Shown here: piece by piece, positions 12,840-25,395 of the stretch | How positions within the stretch are numbered: the first letter of the stretch is position 1 | How the letters are laid out: each line of letters opens with the position of its first letter | From: Leptoclinus maculatus | Taxonomy: Eukaryota; Chordata; Actinopteri; Perciformes; Stichaeidae | Direction: 5' to 3' | DNA length: 64,000 nt | Assembly: GCA_032191485.1 (NCBI GenBank) | Contig: JAVDOI010000004.1 | Coordinates: forward strand, 25,752,270 to 25,816,269 | Translations under genes and position numbers: made by a program | Notes under the pieces: model-generated | What the model was told of the DNA's origin: nothing | Seen by the model: only the letters and a program-made list of their open reading frames with translations | Databases searched by the model: none

Positions 12840-13420
12840 AGTCTTCATGAGTGCAGGAGGAGGTGAGCGCCGGGGGGTTACACCAGCACGCCGGGGGGGG
12901 CCGAGCAGAGCGATCCGGAGCAGCACGCAGACAGAGCTAAGTGACAGTCACTCTGACCCCGAGGGAGACCTTTAGTCACGGCCACGCCAGTGCCCTGCTC
13001 TGGTTACGAAGTGAGACGGCAAGGAGGGGGCTCAAGAGAGCGGAAGAGGGTGACGTGGGGGCACAGGGGGGGGAGGAAGGTTTGCATGGGCAGCGCGTGC
13101 GTCGACATTAACCTTCCCCATTAACTGAACCGCTGGAGGGGACTTCACATGGGCAAAGCTAAACACAGGAAGGAAGCGGGGAAGAGGAGGGTGATGGCGG
13201 AGGAGGAAAGTTGTGTGCAGAGGGGCGGGGGGGGGGGGGGGATTCTATCCGGCCTCGTCACTTTTCCTACCCTCATTGCCGGTTCAATCAGTAACACACA
13301 TTAGGAGTAAATTGAGTGGATGGATGATGCATCTGCTTTCAGCCAGGCCGGGGGTCAGACGAAGCAATTACCACTGCTGAGCGCTGCTTAGCCGCGTGAC
13401 GTAGTCAGCAGCACTACAAC
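12840..13420. other. GC-rich island without a gene
   Basis: Locally rich in G, C and CpG compared with its AT-rich surroundings. It includes a G-run near 13226-13240 and GTGACGTAG at about 13398. No start codon with a following exon fits it. It could be a distal promoter or enhancer, or the start of a non-coding transcript. None of these is shown by sequence alone. Confidence 0.35.
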
Positions 13421-14194
13421 TCAAGATAGGCCAGTGAGAGGACAGTAAAAGGGGGTGGGTGGGTTTCTATCTTCTATACGGGGCAATAGATGAGTGTCTT
13501 TCAAGAAATGTATAGATAGAAGCAATACATGACCAAACAGGAGAAATGTGTCACCTTGAAGTGAACCAACTTGTTGGTGTGAAAGAAAAACAACAACATG
13601 TGACTTATCCTCAAGGTCCTATGGTCGTGTTGTAACAGCTCCACATGGCTGCTGTCACTCCTCGGGGCAGGCACAGTGACAGACACCACTTATGTATCTA
13701 GAAGATGACAGATGCATCTTGGGAGATAACAAGTATAAATTACATTTAGGAGAGGTTTGATGCCCAAATTTAAAGGCTGGATTACTTTTTATTAAGTGGG
13801 GACATATGGTGATTTATGGAGGCTGCAGAGATGAGCAAACACTGGCTGAAGGAAGGATGGAGGATTGAGAGACGGACAAGGGGCGCCCTCATCTGGTCAT
13901 TTTGGTTAGTTGAAGTTGCAACTATACAGCATGGACTCCCAGTGATGCAGTATGCAGCAGCTTCATTGCTGTAATGCTACATGTGGTCAAGTGTAAGGAT
14001 ATGTCTCTTAAACATCGCCCCACAAAATGTTTAAGTAATGCAACAGTTTATTTTACCTTAATTGTTAACTAAAGATAGGCTACATTGTGCCATAACATTA
14101 TTTAGCTATGAGCCAAACTACCGTTAGCTAACCTTATTTGTAACAGTTCTAGCTAAATGAATGGAGGTAGGTTCATGCAAAACTTCCGTTAAAG

Positions 14195-14335
14195 TTACTA
14201 CAAGAAGCTTTTAACTGGTTGTGAAACGGCCTCTATTTGATGCTGGTGATTTTATATGACCTACATAAGCAAACGAGACCATCAGCGAGACGATTGGCTA
14301 TTTCTATATAGTTATTTTTGAAGGAACAGTGTGCA
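14195..14335. repeat. Dispersed repeat, copy 1 of 3
   Basis: Shares GCTTTTAACTG, a GAAAC-GCCTC segment, GACCTACATAAGCAAAC and CGAGACGATTGGCTA with copies at about 25080-25180 and 58290-58440. Confidence 0.75.
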
Positions 14336-15066
14336 CGTTTTAGCGGCATCTAGTGGTTTGTGGCAGGTTACAACCGACTGTCCTAGGGTCAGATTCCCAC
14401 GCGACATCAGAAGAAAATCCGGAGTCGCTGTCGGTATCGACCTGTAGTTTGTAGGTGGTGGAGAGCTCTCCTCCTCTGGCCAGGAGCAGAGCTTCTCCTC
14501 GCTGATCCACTGGGAGCTAACACCGACACTACGCTGCTGGAGGCCCGAAAGATTGCTGGGCCTTCTGGAGGGAAGACGAGGCACGGGAGAATCAGAACCA
14601 GGACTGAGCTGCTTAGACTGACAGACCGTGCTGCAGTAAAATGAGAGGTTTTAGAAAAGGGATCTGGTATTTGGAAACAATACCGCTTTTGTCCACAGGG
14701 ACCGCAAAAATCAACACAAAATGGAAGTTCCTCGCAGTAGCTTTAAGAAATGCCATTGACTACTTTCTGGCTTTTCATCTCTGGCCGGACCTACTTGGTT
14801 AACGTACCGTCATTAGGTAGCAAGCTATTTATATATGTTATATATCTAAAGTAAAGAAAAAGGTGACCAGTACCTCTTTAAAGCCAAAGACATGAATGAA
14901 TAAAAGCTATGGTGACAGACAGAATCAATACTTTAGCATTAGTGCGTGTATTTGTCTTGTTTCTCATGCTAGAATGTAGTAGATAACCTCTAGTCACATC
15001 ACTGGAACTTTATCTGGGTATGAGAATTGACAAACCCATCTCTGTTTTTCAGCCTGCAAACTTCCT

Positions 15067-15080
15067 CCACTAGATGGCAG
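15067..15080 (+). promoter_or_regulatory. Candidate CTCF core site
   Basis: CCACTAGATGGCAG agrees at every position with the CTCF core consensus CCASYAGRKGGCRS except the last, where the consensus S is still met by G. It lies about 1.9 kb upstream of the fstl3 start codon. Occupancy is not known from sequence. Confidence 0.4.
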
Positions 15081-15560
15081 TGACGTTTTTTTTTGCCTTT
15101 TCTGCTTTTAACAGGAAAATAAATGTACAGTATGACAAACTGAGCTCCACACCTGCCCCGTGGAGATGCACTCTCCCTATTTCACATTAGACACAGTTCG
15201 CGACGGGCTTCTTCAATTTCATGCTGCCCCTCGGATCCCCGCCACTTGAAAGAAACCAAACATTTCTCAAAGACGGGACCCTAATAAAAATCATACATTA
15301 GAGGGTGTTCCAAAGTCCCCCAGCATGCTGTATTCATTTGTATGGCTCGGCAGTGATGATCCAAACCATATGAGGGGCTGAGTGGATCTGCAGAGACCCG
15401 GGGAAGAGAGGCAGGCCACCCACAGCCGTCCCCTCTTAGGTCAGGCGGCATTCCTTCGGTGCCCTGGGGATCTCCGCCGAAGAAGGCAACATCATTCACA
15501 AAGACTCAGATACTACAACACATGCTACCTTCATTTCTTCTCCTGCAACGATCAAACGGG

Positions 15561-15565
<5 letters not shown>

Positions 15566-15591
<26 letters not shown>
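15566..15591. repeat. Poly-A run
   Basis: 26 consecutive A residues. It could be the tail of an old retroposed sequence, but I see no source gene next to it. Confidence 0.9.
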
Positions 15592-16674
15592 CCTGGTGAC
15601 AGACAGATGGGCAGACTCTCATTACTTTGGCATTACAGCATGTACCTCTCAGTGTCGGGAGGTGAACGAGTGCAGGGAGAGAGAGAGGAGAGGAGCAGAT
15701 GTTCTTATCAATCACGATGCAAATGCAGATCAGCCTCTAGTTACCTGTCTAGTCCTCAGATACCGTCTACATATCCACAATGTTCCACAATATGTTCTCA
15801 GTCTCGCTCGCTTGTGGTTGTCTGTGTCTGATCATCGGCTAAAAATGAGGGGACATGAATGTTCTTGATAAGCTCCAACGTCGTTGTGTTTATTGAGCTT
15901 GATATGTTGCTCAAGGGCAGACTACCTTCAGCCCCACAGCCCCCTCATCTCTCAGTATCGCTCTAACCGCAGCTGTAGAGTGAAATATCAGCATTGACAA
16001 ACCCAGACAGTCAACTAAATGAGGCATTAGACTTTATCTATCCAAGGACTGTCGCTGCGGATATTTCTTTGCCTCTTGATATTAATTTGATTTAGCACAA
16101 TAAGGCCAGAAGTTACTAACCACTTTGTGGCTGCGGCGACTTCCTTTCCTCTGCATTTTCACGACAAAGAAGCAACAATTTAGGGTCAATGCCGGGGTTT
16201 CACTTCGCTTTGAGAGATTATTGTTGGAGCACAATAATGAGATGAGAAAGAAGAATGTCGTTCCTAACGGCCACTTTTCCATCCAAACCCGACACAGAGC
16301 AGCTTTATAGACAGAAAACTACCATGCTGAAACAGTATGTGATTTGTGAGGAGAATGAATACCTCTGATTAGTGCCACATTAAAGAGAGACATGAGACAA
16401 TACAGAGCAAAACATCCACCGGACTAATGGCACAGTTAGAGGTTGTTAGGCAATAAAGTACTTCCCCAGATACCTGAACAGCTGATTCAATCAGTCTATT
16501 CAATAATGTATGAAGAAAAAAAAGTTGAATACTGAGAAAGTCAATCTAAAATCCACTTACACTCACTTTTCTAGGACTTAATTAGGCCCTTAATGAGTCT
16601 AATATGGTGTGAAAATGTTTAGTGAGGTCATGTAAGTGCCCAGCGTCTGGCGCTGGAGGGCATGGATCATTTCC
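15592..16674. other. Gene-free stretch upstream of fstl3
   Basis: No exon, repeat array or RNA gene is supportable. It is probably distal 5' flank of fstl3. Confidence 0.5.
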
Positions 16675-16694
16675 TGACTCTGGAAATTGAGTCA
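16675..16694. promoter_or_regulatory. Paired AP-1-like half sites
   Basis: TGACTC at 16675-16680 and GAGTCA at 16689-16694 form an inverted pair about 90 bp upstream of the TATA-like box. Each resembles one AP-1 site with an altered seventh base. A role in fstl3 control is inference. Confidence 0.35.
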
Positions 16695-16775
16695 GAGTCC
16701 AACTGTGTCCTGCCCTGGCTTATTACTGGCTGAGAGGATCGCCCATCCCAGCAGCATAATTCCATCTGGGCTAAA

Positions 16776-16783
16776 TATTTATA
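16776..16783 (+). promoter_or_regulatory. TATA-like box of fstl3
   Basis: TATTTATA lies 188 bp upstream of the chosen start codon. A transcription start about 30 bp downstream would give a 5' UTR of some 160 nt, which is plausible. No better core promoter element is visible nearby. Confidence 0.5.
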
Positions 16784-16970
16784 CAGAGGGGGAACGACAT
16801 CACTTATCCACAACACATTCATTCACATAAGAGGGAGAGCTACTTCCAGAGTTGAGTTAGAGTGACCCGTTCGGTTTGCCGGAGACACATCACTGCTCCT
16901 TGCTGACATTTGCAGAGACGAGCTTTCAGAGGAAAAAAGAAAAAAGGTTTTGTACCAACTAGAGTTCACA

Positions 16971-19948
16971 ATGATCTTCTTCATTCCTGTTTGTGGGGTG
17001 ATTCTCACTTTGTATCAGATTGGGAAGAATCCTGCCAGCGGTGAGTGGACTTTTCATTTTTGTATTTTGAAAAAGTAGTACCACAGTATCCTCTTTATAA
17101 TTATGAGGTACTTTTATTTTTACCAGAACACATATTTATGTACTTTTATTTGCTACTACAGTAGAGATGTTATCTAATCTTTGTATATATACACAATCAA
17201 TATCAAAGGCTATATATTAGCCTTTTTAGCTCATTTACTGGACATTGACTCGAAGGAGTCCATTTGAAAGTAACTCTGAACGATATCATGCACTTTGTAA
17301 TGTGTTTGTACATGAGTTTATATGTGTTAAGAGTAAATCAACTTGTTTTTATCTCCAGCTGGGATGTGCTGGCTGCAGCAGAGTCAGGACCAAAGGTGCG
17401 ACATGGTGCTGATGAGAGGGGTGACCCGGGAGGAGTGCTGTGCCGGCGGCCGCCTGGACACAGCGTGGTCCAACAGCAGCCTGCCCATGAATGAGGTCAG
17501 CCTGCTGGGCTTCCTGGGAATCGTCTCCTGTAAACCCTGCAAAGGTAAACAAACAGAACTTTTTAGAAAAAGTAATTAGTTGAATCTGCTGAATATTGCT
17601 TTTGTTTATCATTGCTGCGGGGCACGGTATTAGTCATCGCATGTAACCCGAAAGGTAAATGCTGTAATAAACTGTTCTAAAGCCACATTTAAATTCTTTA
17701 CAGTCACATTGTGTGTAAACATTAGGGCTCTACGCTACTGTCAGGGGTGTCATTTTAAGGTAAGTACTGGGAGTTCTTCTTGCAGACGTAAAACAGAAGT
17801 TGGCTCCTCCGTTACACTAAATAACTCTAGTGAAAGTGTATTCAACAACCACAGCATTTGTGAATCAACATTCACACAGTGAGTTCCCCGCTGAAGCGTC
17901 CGAACAAAAAGCAGACGTGGATCGTTCCACTTAACTCCACACGGCTGTCCCGAGAAGCTTCCCCTCCTGGAATCTCTGCAAGGTTCATTCAGGTTCACTT
18001 GCAAATAAATCCTGGTCAGCACTTGCAATGTGGTGCTTATAGGCCAAAAAAAATGTGGATATCTCCCTGCTGATAAGGTCCAGTAAAAAGCTGGCTTCTG
18101 GCTTTTTCTTTGAAGAGCACGGCCAACCACAGATCCCAGGTTTTTATGGCCTCGTCACACAGCGTAGATGTAGCCTGCAGCTTTGTGAAGAAAAGAAAAT
18201 ATAAACAACTTTCACACGGAAAATGAATGAAGTTCATTCAATCAAACGATTCGAATCACAACCTCTATCCTCCTCCTTCCCTTCTGCCATTATGAGTTCA
18301 CTTTTTCTAAAGCTAGTTAAAAAAAAAAAAAGAAGGTTTGCACTGTTTGCTTCCATGAGCAAAATAAAGAAATGCATTCCTCTTAGCTGGAATAAATGCC
18401 TGCCACGTGCTCAGATGTCTGGCACTCATAATGTCTTGATCATTTGGAATTCTGTGGGAGGAAAACGTGGGTATTAAAATGAAAATGACTGGTGGCTTGT
18501 CAATGGTTTTGTTTACAGATGCCAAAAGTTATTAGGAGACACAGAGGAGATAGGAGAGAGAATATGCAGTATGAAACAAAATAAAAGATATAAATCAACC
18601 AAAAGTTAGACCAGGAGAGTAAGAGAGAGAAAAAAACAACAACTCTGTGATAAAACAGGATATTGAAGTGCTGGTAAAGACAGGAAATAAGTTTCTCAGG
18701 ACTCAGGAGTGGTTCAGACATCACCTCTAAAGGTCCTGGGAAGAAACCTGTTTGCATTGTCTAATGTTGCCTCTGCACTGTGTAGGATTACAGTTCCCCC
18801 TGTGCTCTGACATTATGGGGTGTCAGAGGAGCCCGAGGCTTCCTCATCTCTCAGCCCGTAAACGTCTCTGACAGCTATTTGAACTTCGTCTACCTCTGAG
18901 CCCCTCCAGTTCCCTCCGCGGGGAGCTTAGCCCAGTCTGTGTGCAGCCGTACACATAGATCTGTTATGAAAACACGCCAGGCTCGCATTCCACCAGGCGA
19001 GTCACCCCGGTGTGTAACGGTCAATAAAGAGATGTGATTATTGTAAATATTGTGCACGGTGGAAATTGTGTTATGGTCTGGGGGAAAACCCCAGATCTCA
19101 GGGGCTTGTTTTTGTTTGAAAAATGCCTGCGGATCACCTGATGTCTGCAGACTTGTTAATACAGTAACATTGCACTGACACCCGCTCACACATGAAAACC
19201 CGCTCGCTGTGCTTTCGTAGAGACTTGCGAGGGAGTGAAATGCAGTCCCGGGAAGGTTTGCAAAATGAAGACGGGGAGGCCCCAGTGTGTGTGCTCTCCG
19301 GACTGCTCTCACATTACCCGGAAGCACGCTGTGTGCGGCAGCGACGGGAGGTCATACAAGGATGAGTGCTCTCTGCTGATGGCCCGCTGCATGGGGCACC
19401 CGGACCTGGACGTCATGTACCAAGGAGACTGCAAAAGTAAGCTCAAGTGTATCTTGTTGATGCTTGTTTCCAAGATAAGCTGTTCTGTACAAAAATACTA
19501 AAATCACACTTTTTATTCTTCTTCTTCTTCTTCCTCTTCCTCGCACAGAGTCCTGCTCCAACGTGGTGTGTCCGGGTACGCACACCTGCGTGACCGACCA
19601 GACCAACAGTGCTCACTGCGTCATGTGCCGCACAACTCCGTGCTCAATCCCCATGCCGTCCGAGCAGCCGATCTGTGGCAATGACAACATCACCTACCCG
19701 AGCGCCTGCCATCTCCGCCGGGCCACCTGCTTCCTCGGCCGCTCCATAGGAGTCCGCCACTTCAGCCACTGCAACAGTAAGGCCACAAAAAAACGCCTCG
19801 TCACCGTCTCTTTTTTTCCTCTTACTTGTCTGTAACAATGAGGATTCTACCGCTTTTCATGCAAGCACATCCTGACTCTCTTATTTGTTTTGCAGATCCC
19901 CCTCGGAAACCTCAAGCTTTCGAAGGCAGCGAGGAAAACTCAGTCTAG
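16971..19948 (+). CDS. fstl3: Follistatin-like 3 (secreted activin/BMP antagonist)
   Basis: Five exons: 16971-17040, 17359-17544, 19221-19436, 19549-19776 and 19896-19948, all with GT-AG borders, giving 250 aa. Residues 1-23 are a hydrophobic signal peptide. Exon 2 (about 24-85) is the cysteine-rich N-terminal domain starting CWLQ, with the CC pair at 50-51. Exon 3 and exon 4 each encode one follistatin domain with a Kazal core (VCGSDGRSY and ICGNDNITYPSACHL). The family member with two follistatin domains is FSTL3, whereas follistatin itself has three. N62 (NSS) and NIT in exon 4 are likely N-glycosylation sites. Exon 5 adds a short acidic tail ending SEENSV. By family knowledge the product is secreted and binds activins, myostatin and some BMPs. 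It lies upstream of rnf126, its neighbour in mammals as well. No truncation was seen. Confidence 0.95.
17545..19220 (+). other. fstl3 intron 2
   Basis: A 1.7-kb intron. The minus-strand frame of 126 codons at 17750-18130 has no recognisable domain. No other feature seen. Confidence 0.8.
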
Positions 19949-21260
19949 GTGGATAACTCCTGACGCAGTCCTTTTTTTCCCCAAGAGATGAGTCAGATCC
20001 ACAAACATTTCCAAGTGTCACACCACTAGCTTCCCATGATGACCTCTTTTTATTTTGACAATCACTCCCCCTCCCCCCTTTGTACACAGAATGACAAAAC
20101 TGTTTGGAAGACATCTGTTGGAAGACATACAATAGCGTAACTGCCTCAAAAAAAAAAGGGCTACAAAACCCCTGCAAGCAATTTGCGTTAATCTTGTGTT
20201 AGTTTGGGAAATAGAGGCAGACGAACATGTGTGTGTCTCCAGACAGAAATATCTCATTGGCTCTTCGGGAGATGTGTGCATATTGTAAATAGAATACCAC
20301 TGCTATTTATTGGAGAAGGTATCAAACTCTATTTATGTTTTTACCCTAGTAACAAATCCATATATCCTCGGGAAAGCTGATGCATACAATGTATTTATTG
20401 TGTTTTTTGTTTATTGTGTACATACAATAGCGGCCACTGGCATTGGCATTTTACAGCTGTTTTGCATTTTTCACATTCTCCACAAACAAACATTCCCTAC
20501 CCCCACGAGCTCATGGACAGCATAGCTTGTGTGTTTGGAAAGTTGATACCACTTTTGTATTCTGCCAACGTGGTTTCAGGTCACCGCGAACAAGAACAGG
20601 ACAGCGACAGTTGTGCTGTATGTACTTAGGCTTTTGTCTGGAGGTGAGGATGGGCTCAGTCTAAACAAACTTGTATAGTCTCCCTCCCTCCATCCCCCCT
20701 TACATGTTTACTCTGGATGCTGATCTCTCTCTGCCACTTGCTGATGACTAAAATGAACTGTCTGGTTATGTTTGTAGGAGTCTCAGATGACCTCCTCTGC
20801 GGAGAGCTTGGCTTTGTTTTGTAAATGTGTTGTTTTTCGGTGTTGCTTGTTCATTCCGTTGCTGTTTTCGCTGCTTTGATTTGAATCTTTCTAAGAACTT
20901 ACTGGACAGACAAATGCAATCAGCAATCGTCTGACTGAAAGGGAAATTAAATTTGTCTGAGAATGGACTGCAATTAAGGCCAATTGAACATACCTGATTA
21001 TACTGCAAGGGACGAGTCAATCTGCTCGCCTGCCGGTCGACACAAATGGCCAAAATGATCCAATTAAATCTTTAGACTCAAAGCAGATGTCTTAATATAA
21101 TACTCTCATTATGGAACATCTCAATGACTCTCCTGTAAATAACAGTCCCATGTGCACCTACCTGTGTACCTACTGTGAAATTTGAATGACAAATGCATCA
21201 ACGTATTTTTGTATTTTTGTACTGCCATTTCAAAAACAACATAAAGTTTAATAATTGTCA
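19949..21260 (+). other. Probable fstl3 3' UTR
   Basis: AT-rich, without ORF character, and containing TATTTAT and TGTAAAT motifs common in 3' UTRs. Candidate variant poly-A signals are ATTAAA near 21063 and CATAAA near 21240. The true end cannot be set from sequence. Confidence 0.4.
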
Positions 21261-21584
21261 CAACGTGTCCTCTTTCTTTTTTGCTTTTTTAAAAACAGAA
21301 ACACACTTGTCGCCTTGCAACCTGTTTCACCTCGACATATCGTCTGTGTTGTGTTATAACCTTACAATGAGTATTCTACTATGAGAAACTGTGTCTGACG
21401 TACATTTGACAAAATTTGGATTTTCCCAAACTGTGTCACAGTCTTAATCAATGGCCGGTGTCAGCCACATGAGATCATACTTGCACCCTAAAGGGAACTG
21501 GACAGCTTTCCTCTCATGCTGAAGGTTAGGGTAGTGGGTCAGGCGCCCAGTTCATGCGTGCAGTGGTTAGACCTCCTCTCCTGT

Positions 21585-21655
21585 GCGTGCAGTGGCTGAG
21601 TCGCCTCTCCGACAAGAGGCCTCGTGTGAGGATCTGAGAATCAAATCCAGGCTGG
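21585..21655 (+). repeat. Degenerate tRNA-derived SINE fragment
   Basis: TGGCTGAGTCG at 21593-21603 fits the RNA polymerase III A-box consensus TRGYNNARNNG. GAATCAAATCC at 21638-21648 matches 8 of 11 bases of the B-box GGTTCGANTCC, with 34 bases between them. No complete acceptor-stem cloverleaf is seen, so I call it a SINE remnant rather than a tRNA gene. The A-box area is partly duplicated just upstream (GCGTGCAGTGG at about 21557 and 21585). Confidence 0.45.
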
Positions 21656-22866
21656 GCAGCTTTTCTCCCCTGTCTCCTCAGGGGTATCCTCCTGCTCCGG
21701 GTTAGGCGGATGGGTCACGGGGGATGGAGGGCGAAGCGTGAATGTTTCGGAGTGCCGAGGCCTGGGTACTGACTCACGTCCCTGTATAAAGCACCTCCCT
21801 TGTTTTTCTGTCTTTCTCTCTCCTTCCCCTGAATCCTGCGCTCCGCCGTGCAGCAGCATCTGGTTCGACTTTAGGGAGATGTTTATATTCCCGTCCAAGT
21901 ACCTTTTTATTACACTGGGAATGGAATTAGATGTTTTGTTAGTTTGAACAGGGCAAATAACAAATGCCACTGAGGGGGCTGTTGTGCTGTGCCCATCGAT
22001 AAAACACACACAATTGGCTTTTTCATAAGCTTGTTTTTTAATGTTTTCTACACGTTGTGTGTTAAAATCACATATGATTGATTGACTCAAAGATCCACAA
22101 AAACATATTCGACAAGCATAAATCAGATTTAGTCATCAGGCTTGCAGACATGACCTCAGTGTGGCCCGCTGGCAAAGGACGACCTCTGTCCAATGAGGCC
22201 TCTCGTTTCATCTCTCATCTTTGGGATGAATGCATAGAACTGTTCCGGATCTAAACTTTTAACTGCCTAATCTACACCTCATAATGTAAGGCGGATGTGG
22301 AACATATAGGCCCATTATCCCCATACCTTTATGAGTGCGAGCCATCTGTAAATTCTTCTGTCACCCACACAATCAACCCACCAAACCCGTGTTTCTCGCC
22401 ACAGTTTAAAACGTGGCAACCCCACAGGAATTTGCAGTGAACACCCACTTAAATAAAGCATTTGCCGCACTTTGTTGAAACTGTCTGTGGTCTCTTATAC
22501 GGGAAAATACACGACGAAGTTTTTGAGCACTTTTGATACATGTATCTGGACACAAACATCCAGTCGGATACAAGGCCAATCCCAGTTGCTGTTGTCAAAA
22601 CGACTGTGTAATACACACCTGTGTATCGTTACCACACGGCCCACTGACTGGTGTCGGATGTGATGTGTATGTGTCATACCAGTGGTGGTAATGACATAAT
22701 CACAGAGTAAACCTATGAGCCATTTCAGAGCTATCCTGATTACACTTAACATGAGACCACAGGAATTCTCTGCCCACTTTACTCCATATTTCATTCTTTT
22801 CACTACATGTTGTGGTTTGTGGTGCGGCCGACGACAGGTCGGCCTCACATCCACCGGAGCACAGCT

Positions 22867-22911
<45 letters not shown>

Positions 22912-24960
22912 TCTGTATTTGAGTGTGTGATTATGGGTACATCTCACCTGCTATGAGCATGGGATCAGTCACACACATTACATCACGCAACCTCTGGCTG
23001 AGTTGTTTATATCCCTACAAACCATGGCGTGGCGCCCACGCGGACATTTCAGGGATGCGTAATCATCCTCCTCCGACATGTCAAGCTTCTCCCTCAACGA
23101 CGTCCACATGGTATCATTTCTGCCAAGTTGCCGTACTACTTCCAGTAAGTTAACAGCCAACATTCAGATCTGAAACGATGTTGTGATTGGACCAGGCACT
23201 GCGGAGTGTTTTTCGGAGACCACCCACTCTCTGGATCGCGCCACTGGATTGTAAACAGCTCAGTTCCACAGCTGAAACTAATAGATATCAGATCCATCAC
23301 TCCATCAGAATATGTCTGCCTCAAACATGACTTCCCAGACTCGCTCTGTTACACGGCAAGTCTTTCAATTTTCCACATGTGCATGGAATTTAACTTTTTG
23401 GACAATTGATCATTACACTGACACAACAGCCCACACTCCCGTCTTATAGTTTATACTGCTACAGATGACGTTCTATGGATTTCTCGGAAATGATCTTTAC
23501 TTCTTTATGATTTCATAAAAAAGTAGTGTCATGTATTAAACTATTACAGACTATTAAATCAGCCAAACTGTCATCGTAGAATAACGCTCACATTTGATAT
23601 AAGGTTAAAAGGAAGAAATACATAATTTTTGCACCCTTCATCTGTTATTACGATTCTAATATGACTCATTAATCATTAGTTCATGCTTTGATTTCCCTCA
23701 AGATGGAAACGTAAGCCAAGCAAAGGACACTGCTCTTACAACTCAAAACTAGTGGTTCACTTGTTCAGTATGTACTATCATCCTTTAATCAACAACTGAA
23801 ACTCCCCACAGGTTTAGTGGAAATGAGCAGCGTGTGTCAGGGATCTGGTCAGGATCAGATCACCAACAACAAATCAGCAGAGTTAGGAAGTTGTGCAAAT
23901 GCTAATTGTCCCCAATTATTCTTGGTGAAATTGTCTCACTTCCTCGTCGTGACCTCTGGGACGGCTTCTCATCTGGCTCTGTGTGTGGTCTGGCCCATTA
24001 GTCCTGACAGGAGGAAAATGTACTGGGAATGTAGCAAAGTATACTGTAAGGATTTAAAAAATATATATATGTATATTGAATGTAAATAAAACACGTATCG
24101 ATTGATATGTGTGATTAGTTCACTTTGTAATGGTTTTCAACAAACATTTAGGTACTGTGTGAGACTCCTCCGGGGTTTTAAAGTGTCCGGGAACACGTTT
24201 GAGTGAGACACATAAACTATGAGGTTGTTGCCTCCCCTGCCTTGGCACTGACAAGGTCATTGAATTAACTGTGGTTTGAGTTCATGTTGAAATATGAAGC
24301 CACAAAACTGAAAAAAAAGGTCAATTAAGTGTGATAATTGCGCTACACTTACTTCCCAAACTTAAATTGAGTCAAATTGTGCAATTTGAGGCTTGGAACA
24401 TTACCCGGGCCATAGCTTTTCAGGTGGCTCTCGTGTAGAAACAAGACAGAAATACCTTTTTTATTTTATGTAAGCCTTGGCTCACATACCTGCTTGTTGT
24501 TTATAATGGAAAGTTGGTTGGTTATCATGGAAAGTCGGTTGAACATTTAATTTGCCGTTGTGCGTCTGCCATGCAAGCTCAGCAAAAGTGAGAGTGGGAA
24601 AGTGGCCTCGGTTTGGATTTCACCCGATCTTGCTTGCTTGTTATCACCAGCTTCTTATAGTTGAACGTCTAGCTGAACAGCCACTATAGGACACAGCTAA
24701 TTCAGTTATTTGTTAGGAGATCCTCTGCTTGTTGAAGTAGGACAGTGTACCACTAATAAACACAGCAGGCCCACATGGTATCTATTCCCCCAGACTACAG
24801 AGCTGCACATCTTGTAAACACACTGATGGTCAGTTTTAGATTACAGGAGTAACTGCACCCATGCATTGTGTTATTAGCTCCAGTGTTGACTGGTGCCGAC
24901 TGTGTGGAGGCTCCGAGACGTACAACTGCGAGACCAAATATGTAAACATTCACACACTGT
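21656..24960. other. Gene-free stretch
   Basis: Contains a (TG)n run at about 22870-22908. No exon or RNA gene could be supported. Confidence 0.5.
22870..22908. repeat. (TG)n microsatellite
   Basis: About 39 bp of uninterrupted dinucleotide repeat. Confidence 0.95.
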
Positions 24961-24964
24961 GTGC

Positions 24965-25395
24965 ACGCCAGTGGAAGAAGTTTTCAGGTCCTTTACTTCA
25001 GTAAAACTACTAATACCACACAGTGAAAGTACTCCACTACAAGTAAAAGTCCTGCATTCAAAAGATGACTTGAAGTTACTGTGAGGAGCTTTTAACTGCT
25101 TATGAAACAGTCTCAATTGACCTAAGTAAACAAGACTATCATTGAGAAGGTTGGCTACTTCTTTATAGTTATTTTTAATGCTTGTCATCGGTGCCACGGG
25201 GTTGGATTTTTGCGCAAAATTAGACAAAATCATGCATGTTCAGTAAAAACTCCCTCAGCTCAGACTCCAGCGAGGCCCTTCAGCAGCGACACCCAACTTG
25301 ATCAAACTCATAAAAAGTCTCATAAAAAGGTAGATACTCAAGTGAATTTGTACTTAAGTACAGTACTTGAGTAAATGTACCAACTGCAGGTACAT
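24965..25395. repeat. Dispersed repeat, copy 2 of 3
   Basis: Starts with CAGGTCCTTTACTTCAGTAA and CTACAAGTAAAAGTCCTGCA and ends near a TACTTAAGTACAGTACTTGA segment, motifs frequent in percomorph repeats. The middle (25080-25200) matches copies at 14195 and 58290. Translated on the minus strand, copies 2 and 3 share the string APMTSI, which shows homology of the DNA and not a gene. Confidence 0.75.

Noticed and set aside
17750..18130. 126-codon minus-strand ORF in fstl3 intron 2
   Set aside because: No family similarity recognised and no other exon evidence on that strand.
21585..21655. Functional tRNA gene
   Set aside because: Only box A fits fully; box B has three mismatches and no cloverleaf with a proper acceptor stem could be drawn.
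24874..25233. 119-codon minus-strand ORF sharing a peptide with 58277-58576
   Set aside because: The shared peptide comes from two copies of the same dispersed DNA repeat and not from a gene family.
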